This document shows positions 59,437-64,000 of a stretch of DNA of 64,000 nt, piece after piece. The DNA is taken from NCBI RefSeq assembly GCF_034058155.1, contig NZ_CP139148.1, positions 1,860,001 to 1,924,000 on the forward strand, read 5' to 3'. The notes below the pieces were generated by a model. That model saw only the letters and a list, made by a program, of their open reading frames with translations. It searched no databases and had not been told where the DNA came from. Made by a program: the position numbers and the translations under genes. Each line of letters begins with the position of its first letter. Position 1 is the stretch's first letter. The stretch is from Flavobacterium sp. KACC 22761 (GTDB lineage: Bacteria > Bacteroidota > Bacteroidia > Flavobacteriales > Flavobacteriaceae).

Positions 59437-61644
59437 TTACAAATTGAAATTAACGCCCAAAACGATGTTTCTTCCAATATTTGGAATACCATCTGTTTTC
59501 AGTCTTGAAAGATGCGCAATGTATTTTTTATCGAATAAATTGTTTCCGTTTAAGTTCACATCAAAAGCAGTTTTTCCCAATTTAACTGTTCCTCCAAAAC
59601 CTAAATTCACCAAAGTATAACCTTTAGAAGCTGTTTCAAATCCGCTCACATTTGATTGATCAAAAGTCGATGAAACATTCAATGAAGCAAAACCTTCGCT
59701 TAGCCAATTCTTGATGTTAAATTCGGTTCTAAGCGTGTTGTTCCAATTATTTGCCGGAATTAAAGGCAGATAATCATCATTGTCTTTTTTGCCTGTAACC
59801 GTTTCAAAACTAGTTTCAAAGTGCAACCAATCTAACGGATGTGGGTGAATATGCAGTCCAGCTTCACCACCAAATAATTTGGCATTGTCCTGAACATAAG
59901 CAAATACATCATTATTATCTAAAATTTCTCCAGTTGGCGAAGTATAAATGTAATTGTTCACGTGATTGTAAAACCCGTTGATGAAAAACTCAAAATGCGA
60001 ATTTTTATATTCTAAGTTAACATCAGTCTGAACGTTTTGTTCTGTTTTTAAATTTGCATTTCCAATTTCATATCGATTTGTTCCTTCGTGAACGCCGTTT
60101 GAAGTCAATTCGGCTAAATTTGGCGCTCTAAATCCTGACGCAACATTTAAGCGAAGTGTCAGAGGTTCTGCCAATTTTGTTTTGTATCCCAAAGAAGCGT
60201 TAAAGCTATCAAATGATCGGTCCAATGCCTGAAAATAACCTTCTTCACCTTCTGTTCCGTGTGCAATTGAAGTAATATTTCTATTGTCAAAACGTAATCC
60301 GGCTTGTAAAACGCTGTTGTCCCATTCGTAATTTGCCGTTCCAAAAACACCAAAGTCGTTCGTTGTCGCATCCGGAATCAAATATTCCTCTCCCGAATTT
60401 GTATTGGTTTGATGCATTCCTTGAACCCCTAAAATAGTTTCAATTTTTCCGAATTTCGGGAAATGATATTTTGCATTATAGTTGAAAGTATTCAATTTCA
60501 TGTGAAGAGAAGCTTTGTTGCTGTCTTCAAATTCGCTTCGGTCATTGGCAATATAACCTAAATCAACATCCAGTTTTGAGTTTTCAAAAAACACAACATT
60601 GTTCAAACTTAGTAAATGATTGAAAATTCCCTGTCTTGGAAATTCAGTGTCTTTGCTGGAAGTTTGTTCTGCAATTCCGTCTTCTGGAATTCCAATATCT
60701 AATTTGTTGTAATTGTATCTCAAAACGCTTGAAAAGCTAGAATTACTGTATCCAATTCCGGTTTTAAAATCGGTTTCATTGTAACGGGAATTTGTCACGC
60801 GATCACCTCCTGAAATTTTGTAATCAGAATGTGTATTGTAGCTTCCACGTGCTAAAAATTTCCAATTATCGGTAGAAGTTTTTAAACCAATTGATGAATT
60901 GCTTCCTTGAGTATTAGTAAAATATTTTTGGCTGAAATTTGCTTTGAAAGTTCCTGCATCAGCAAATTTTTCGGGGTTAAAATATAAAACACCACCTAAT
61001 GCATCAGAACCATATAGTAACGAAGCAGGTCCTTTGATCACTTCAACGCTTTCAATTCCGGCATCATTTAATCCTAAACCATGTTCGTCTCCAAATTGTT
61101 GATTTTCTATTCGAACGCCTTGAGAATACACTAAAACACGATTACCGCTAAGTCCACGAATTACAGGTTTACCAATTGACGTTCCGGTCGAAATCTGAGC
61201 AACTCCAGGAATAGTCGCCAAACCTTCGATCAAAGTAGAAGTTCCTTTTTGTTGCAATGTTTTGATGCTTTCGTGTTCGATTTTCATTACGTTTTGCGAT
61301 TGCAATTTGTTAAATGGAGTGGAAACGACTACTTCATCCATCTCCATAATTGATTGTAAAAGTGTAACGTTTAAAGTGTTTTCTTTTGCAAGTTTTGCAA
61401 TAGTTTGATTTTGATTGGCATAACCTACAAAATTGAAGGCAAGTCGCAGACTTCCGTTTGGAAGATTGTTCAATTCGTATTTTCCTTTTGCGTCTGTTGT
61501 GGTTCCTTTATGTAATTCTGGCGCATATACAGAAACGCCCGGCATTGGCTGATTTTGATTGTCGGTAACAATTCCTGAAACCGAATTTTGAGCAGAAATC
61601 ATGCTCGAGAACCCCAAAATTAGGGCTAGTAGTATTTTTTTCAT
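59437..61644 (-). CDS. TonB-dependent outer-membrane receptor
   Basis: 735 residues. Signal peptide at 1-18; carboxypeptidase-like regulatory domain at about 22-105 (VSGIVTDNQNQPMPGVSVYA); plug domain at about 115-225 (MDEVVVSTPFNKLQSQNVMK, PVIRGLSGNRVLVYSQGVR); 22-strand barrel after, ending NIVLGVNFNL. It imports an unknown substrate using TonB energy. The upstream His/Cys-rich protein gene on the same strand suggests a metal, such as copper or zinc. Confidence 0.92.
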   Translation of the reverse strand: MKKILLALILGFSSMISAQNSVSGIVTDNQNQPMPGVSVYAPELHKGTTTDAKGKYELNNLPNGSLRLAFNFVGYANQNQTIAKLAKENTLNVTLLQSIMEMDEVVVSTPFNKLQSQNVMKIEHESIKTLQQKGTSTLIEGLATIPGVAQISTGTSIGKPVIRGLSGNRVLVYSQGVRIENQQFGDEHGLGLNDAGIESVEVIKGPASLLYGSDALGGVLYFNPEKFADAGTFKANFSQKYFTNTQGSNSSIGLKTSTDNWKFLARGSYNTHSDYKISGGDRVTNSRYNETDFKTGIGYSNSSFSSVLRYNYNKLDIGIPEDGIAEQTSSKDTEFPRQGIFNHLLSLNNVVFFENSKLDVDLGYIANDRSEFEDSNKASLHMKLNTFNYNAKYHFPKFGKIETILGVQGMHQTNTNSGEEYLIPDATTNDFGVFGTANYEWDNSVLQAGLRFDNRNITSIAHGTEGEEGYFQALDRSFDSFNASLGYKTKLAEPLTLRLNVASGFRAPNLAELTSNGVHEGTNRYEIGNANLKTEQNVQTDVNLEYKNSHFEFFINGFYNHVNNYIYTSPTGEILDNNDVFAYVQDNAKLFGGEAGLHIHPHPLDWLHFETSFETVTGKKDNDDYLPLIPANNWNNTLRTEFNIKNWLSEGFASLNVSSTFDQSNVSGFETASKGYTLVNLGFGGTVKLGKTAFDVNLNGNNLFDKKYIAHLSRLKTDGIPNIGRNIVLGVNFNL

Positions 61645-61803
61645 TTGAAAATGATGCTATAGTTAATTGTTTTTCGCTTCCAAATAAAAACCAAAGCAAA
61701 CAGCAAAGTATTCTGATCCTAATTGTTGCAATAGGATTAGAAAACTCAATGTTAATTGAATTTAAATTGAAAGCAATGTGATTTTTTTCCGAATAATCGA
61801 AAT

Positions 61804-62157
61804 CTAAGAAACTAAAGCAACAGGAGGTCCCCGAAGTAAATAAACGCTTTTTGAAAATGAACGTGCATTTTCTGAAAACGAAAAGAAATAAGGAATTTCG
61901 TAATGAAAAGTGTGAAATTGAAAAGAGAAGATTTCGGCTGGAGTATAACTTCCAAAAGCAAAATTACAAACATAACATAAGTCGTAATTGTGATGCTGAT
62001 GCGTTATTTCGCCGCTTGGATCATTGTAAGCGTGATGACACTGCTTTTCTGAAAGTTGTTTTACAATGTGCTCAAAACTGTGCAACGACTGAAACAATAT
62101 CGTGAACAATATTGTCAGCGTCATCGAAACACTTAATATGAGCTGTTTTCTTTTCAT
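61804..62157 (-). CDS. Small His/Cys-rich envelope protein next to the TonB receptor
   Basis: 117 residues. A hydrophobic N-terminal signal or anchor (residues 8-27), then QCHHAY, ITHQHHNYDLCYVC, a cluster of six His and three Cys, and a C-terminal LRGPPVALV. Similar small proteins occur before TonB receptors linked to metals in Gram-negative bacteria (DUF2946-like position), so metal binding or delivery is likely (inference). It is 160 bp upstream of the receptor gene. Confidence 0.7.
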   Translation of the reverse strand: MKRKQLILSVSMTLTILFTILFQSLHSFEHIVKQLSEKQCHHAYNDPSGEITHQHHNYDLCYVCNFAFGSYTPAEIFSFQFHTFHYEIPYFFSFSENARSFSKSVYLLRGPPVALVS

Positions 62158-62381
62158 GCAAAGGCAAAGGTATAAAAGCGGATTGAAAAAATGGGTTATT
62201 TTTCGATTTCTGTTGCAGATTTATTGAAAAAAGCGCAACAAATGCCTTTGTTCGCCCTGAAAAAGAGAATAATTGTTTTCAAATCGTATCTTCAACTGGC
62301 ATTATATTATATTTGTATGTAAAATAAACTTACGGCAAAAAACGTTTAAGCTTGAAAACCTCTCTAAAACCAAAATTCGAT

Positions 62382-63086
62382 ATGCGATTATTTTTTACTT
62401 GTTTGTTTTTTGTTTCATTTTTGAATGTCTTCTCGCAGCAAGAAGTGAAACCTGAAATCAAGCCAGTAATTAAAATTGATTCGTTGTATCGTGAAGATCA
62501 GTTTTACTTTTCATTGACTTATAATCTTTTGGTGAATACGCCTGAAAGACTGAAACAGGATAAGTTTTCTGCTGGACTTTCTGCTGGTTTTTTACGCGAT
62601 ATGCCAATCAACAAAAAAAGAACGGTTGCCATTGCGGCCGGATTTGGATTGACTTATCAAAACTTTTACCAAAATTTTACAGTTTCAGAAGATACAAATG
62701 GTGCGCCGATTTATGGCGTCAATGATTATGATGAATTTGTTTCCAATCGATTCAGACAATATTCTGTCGATTTGCCAATTGAATTTAGATGGAGAAATTC
62801 GACTTATGAAAGTACGAAGTTTTGGAGGGTTTACGGCGGTGTAAAAATGAGTTATATTTTCTCGAGCAAATCGATTTTAGACGATGGAGAAAATACGTAT
62901 AAAATAAAAAATAATCCAGATGTCAACACATTTCAATACGGAATTTACCTCGCAACGGGTTACAACACCTGGAATATTTATGCCTATTATGGCTTAAATC
63001 CTTTATTTGATTCGGTTTCCACAATTTCTGGCGAAAAAGTAAAAATGAGAGCTATGAATGTTGGACTTATCTTCTATATTTTATAG
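62382..63086 (+). CDS. PorT-like outer-membrane protein
   Basis: 234 residues from ATG at 62382 (an upstream in-frame TTG at 62352 is less likely because it moves the signal peptide inward). A signal peptide ends NVFSQ. The mature part is an outer-membrane beta-barrel with size and features of PorT/SprT of the type IX secretion and gliding system (FYFSLTYNLLVNTPERLKQDK, SAGLSAGFLRDMPINKKR, RQYSVDLPIEFRWRN). PorT is needed for secretion of CTD-bearing proteins in F. johnsoniae. The stop codon region overlaps the next, convergent gene by 6 bp. Confidence 0.75.
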   Translation: MRLFFTCLFFVSFLNVFSQQEVKPEIKPVIKIDSLYREDQFYFSLTYNLLVNTPERLKQDKFSAGLSAGFLRDMPINKKRTVAIAAGFGLTYQNFYQNFTVSEDTNGAPIYGVNDYDEFVSNRFRQYSVDLPIEFRWRNSTYESTKFWRVYGGVKMSYIFSSKSILDDGENTYKIKNNPDVNTFQYGIYLATGYNTWNIYAYYGLNPLFDSVSTISGEKVKMRAMNVGLIFYIL

Positions 63087-63686
63087 CCATAAAAATAAGA
63101 AGAGCAATTGTGGCAAAACACCAATTGATAATCCAATAAAAATTTCTTTTGAAGTATGTGCCTGCATTTCTAATCGCGATGAGGCAACAATTCCGGTCAA
63201 TAAAATTAAAAGCGCTGGCCAATATGGATTTTGCATTTGCAAATGCATATTCATTCCAATTACAAAAATGGCAAAACCGCTAATTGCGGCCACATGCAGA
63301 CTTGCCTTAATTTTAAATAAAGAACAAACCAAAGCTAAAATTGTCGTGAACAAAGCGCCCAGAAAAAAGAAATGCAGTTCTGGATAACGCGTAATGATTA
63401 TGCTTCGTTTAACTAATAAAATATATAAAAAACACTGAAGGATCAAAGGAATCTTTCGTTGCGAAGTTTCATGAACCATTATAGAAGTCACATGCCCAGT
63501 TGATTTTAACAGCAGGAAAAACAAAACTGGAACTAAAATCGTAATAATCAGAATTTGAAATAAAACAAAGTATTTCTCATTATTTGAGAATGCGTCTTCT
63601 TTGCAAAAAAGATAAAATAATGTGGCGTACATCGCAATAAAAATCGGATGAAAGATATAAGAGAATAAAGGCAATATTTTTTTCAA
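63081..63686 (-). CDS. PAP2-like integral membrane protein
   Basis: 201 residues, about six membrane helices. Residues in SLHVAAISGF and ASSRLEMQAHTSKEIFIGLSIG match the second and third phosphatase motifs of PAP2 enzymes (His, then Arg and His), but the first motif (KxxxxxxRP) is replaced by TSQRKIPLIL, so activity is doubtful. It may be a lipid phosphatase relative. Confidence 0.7.
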   Translation of the reverse strand: MKKILPLFSYIFHPIFIAMYATLFYLFCKEDAFSNNEKYFVLFQILIITILVPVLFFLLLKSTGHVTSIMVHETSQRKIPLILQCFLYILLVKRSIIITRYPELHFFFLGALFTTILALVCSLFKIKASLHVAAISGFAIFVIGMNMHLQMQNPYWPALLILLTGIVASSRLEMQAHTSKEIFIGLSIGVLPQLLFLFLWL

Positions 63687-63738
63687 AACGCGGTTATTTG
63701 TGGGTATTCAACAAATATAATGAAATAATGGTTTTCGC

Positions 63739-63906
63739 CATGAATTACTCTAATTTCCACAAATCCTATTTTGTTAATTAACATTTGATTTAATTTTAAG
63801 ACACAGAGTAAAAGATTTTCGCAGATTAAAATCATTTGAATCCTTTTAATCTGTGGCTAAAAATTAAGATATAATTCGTGGAAATTCGTGTAATTCGTGG
63901 CAAACC
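63739..63906. repeat. Nested palindrome, gccatgaatt...aattcgtggc family
   Basis: CGCCATGAATTACTCTAATT at the left, GAAATTCGTGTAATTCGTGG at the right, with GATTAAAATCA and TTTTAATCTGTGGC parts inside. Related to the copies at 1800 and 56866. Confidence 0.75.
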
Positions 63907-63937
63907 TTTTTTTAAATTTGACAAAAAGAATTTCTAA

Positions 63938-64000
63938 ATGAGCATAAATCTTAAAAGCCTTATCCCGGTTCTTGATGCCGAATGGATTGGCTCAAATTCG
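63938..64000 (+). CDS. Start of a gene cut by the right edge, possibly MurF/alanine racemase
   Basis: Twenty-one codons are visible, reading MSINLKSLIPVLDAEWIGSN and S. The opening resembles MurF-type ligases, which in Flavobacteria are often fused to alanine racemase, but this is too short to be sure. Confidence 0.4.
   Translation, partial: MSINLKSLIPVLDAEWIGSNS

Noticed and set aside
1..64000. CRISPR array or prophage
   Set aside because: No regular direct repeats with spacers, and no integrase, terminase, capsid or tail genes were seen. The only mobile gene set is the IS3 element.

Overview
The window looks like a chromosomal stretch of a Flavobacterium-type member of the Bacteroidetes. 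The evidence is AT-rich DNA, lipoproteins with relaxed lipoboxes, TonB-receptor and PorT-like outer-membrane proteins, promoters of the TAnnTTTG type, very weak ribosome-binding sites, a DNA polymerase III alpha subunit fused to its proofreading exonuclease, and many long nested palindromes between genes. No prophage, CRISPR array or rRNA was seen. One IS3-type element and one tRNA-Ser are present.

Region 1-7111 is an envelope or stress-type locus. It holds an exported TPR-CHAT protein (cut by the left edge), a PKD-domain protein with a beta-barrel-like end, a lipoprotein and a small membrane protein on the minus strand. Divergent from these are an ECF sigma factor and a membrane-anchored TPR anti-sigma candidate. 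Three copies of a bipartite motif (GGGTAACA, 14 bases, TTGATWTA) face the lipoprotein and small membrane protein genes and are probably the promoters of this sigma factor.

Region 7261-14547 holds an S41 peptidase, TatD nuclease, a PlsC-type acyltransferase, asparaginase I, and a divergent MFS exporter/LysR pair. Region 14608-16096 is tRNA-Ser followed by an IS3 element placed between the tRNA and its terminator. Region 16189-22315 is a polyamine-linked membrane gene cluster: AdoMet decarboxylase, a DUF4178-like zinc-ribbon membrane protein, a tiny membrane protein, DUF350, a membrane-fused spermidine synthase, a Tat-exported FAD amine-oxidase-like protein and a polytopic membrane protein. Several of these genes overlap. 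Region 22476-25353 holds an SGNH hydrolase, a DUF3050 protein and a glutaryl-CoA-dehydrogenase-like enzyme.

Region 25519-36991 is a double-glycine peptide secretion locus. A membrane TPR-AraC regulator is followed by two cysteine-free leader peptides (minus strand), a protein combining an apparently dead C39-like domain with VKOR and thioredoxin domains, six cysteine-containing precursor peptides plus a decayed one, a C39-peptidase ABC transporter, an HlyD-type adaptor and a second S41 peptidase. A 355-bp tandem duplication created one of the precursors. The likely flow is regulator, precursor synthesis, disulfide formation, leader cleavage and export.

Region 37042-45771 holds housekeeping genes (trmN6, rimM, rpsP, an RRM protein) and a leuC-leuD-methyltransferase-synthase-leuB run. 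The synthase carries the pyruvate-pocket residues of Leptospira citramalate synthase, so the run may serve isoleucine as well as leucine. A tiny Leu-rich leader reading frame precedes leuC. The rest, 46238-64000, holds an AraC regulator, an SDR dehydrogenase, two lipoproteins, dnaE, an outer-membrane barrel, a Gfo/Idh oxidoreductase, prolyl oligopeptidase, a TonB receptor with a His/Cys-rich partner, a PorT-like protein, a PAP2-like membrane protein and the first codons of a gene cut by the right edge.
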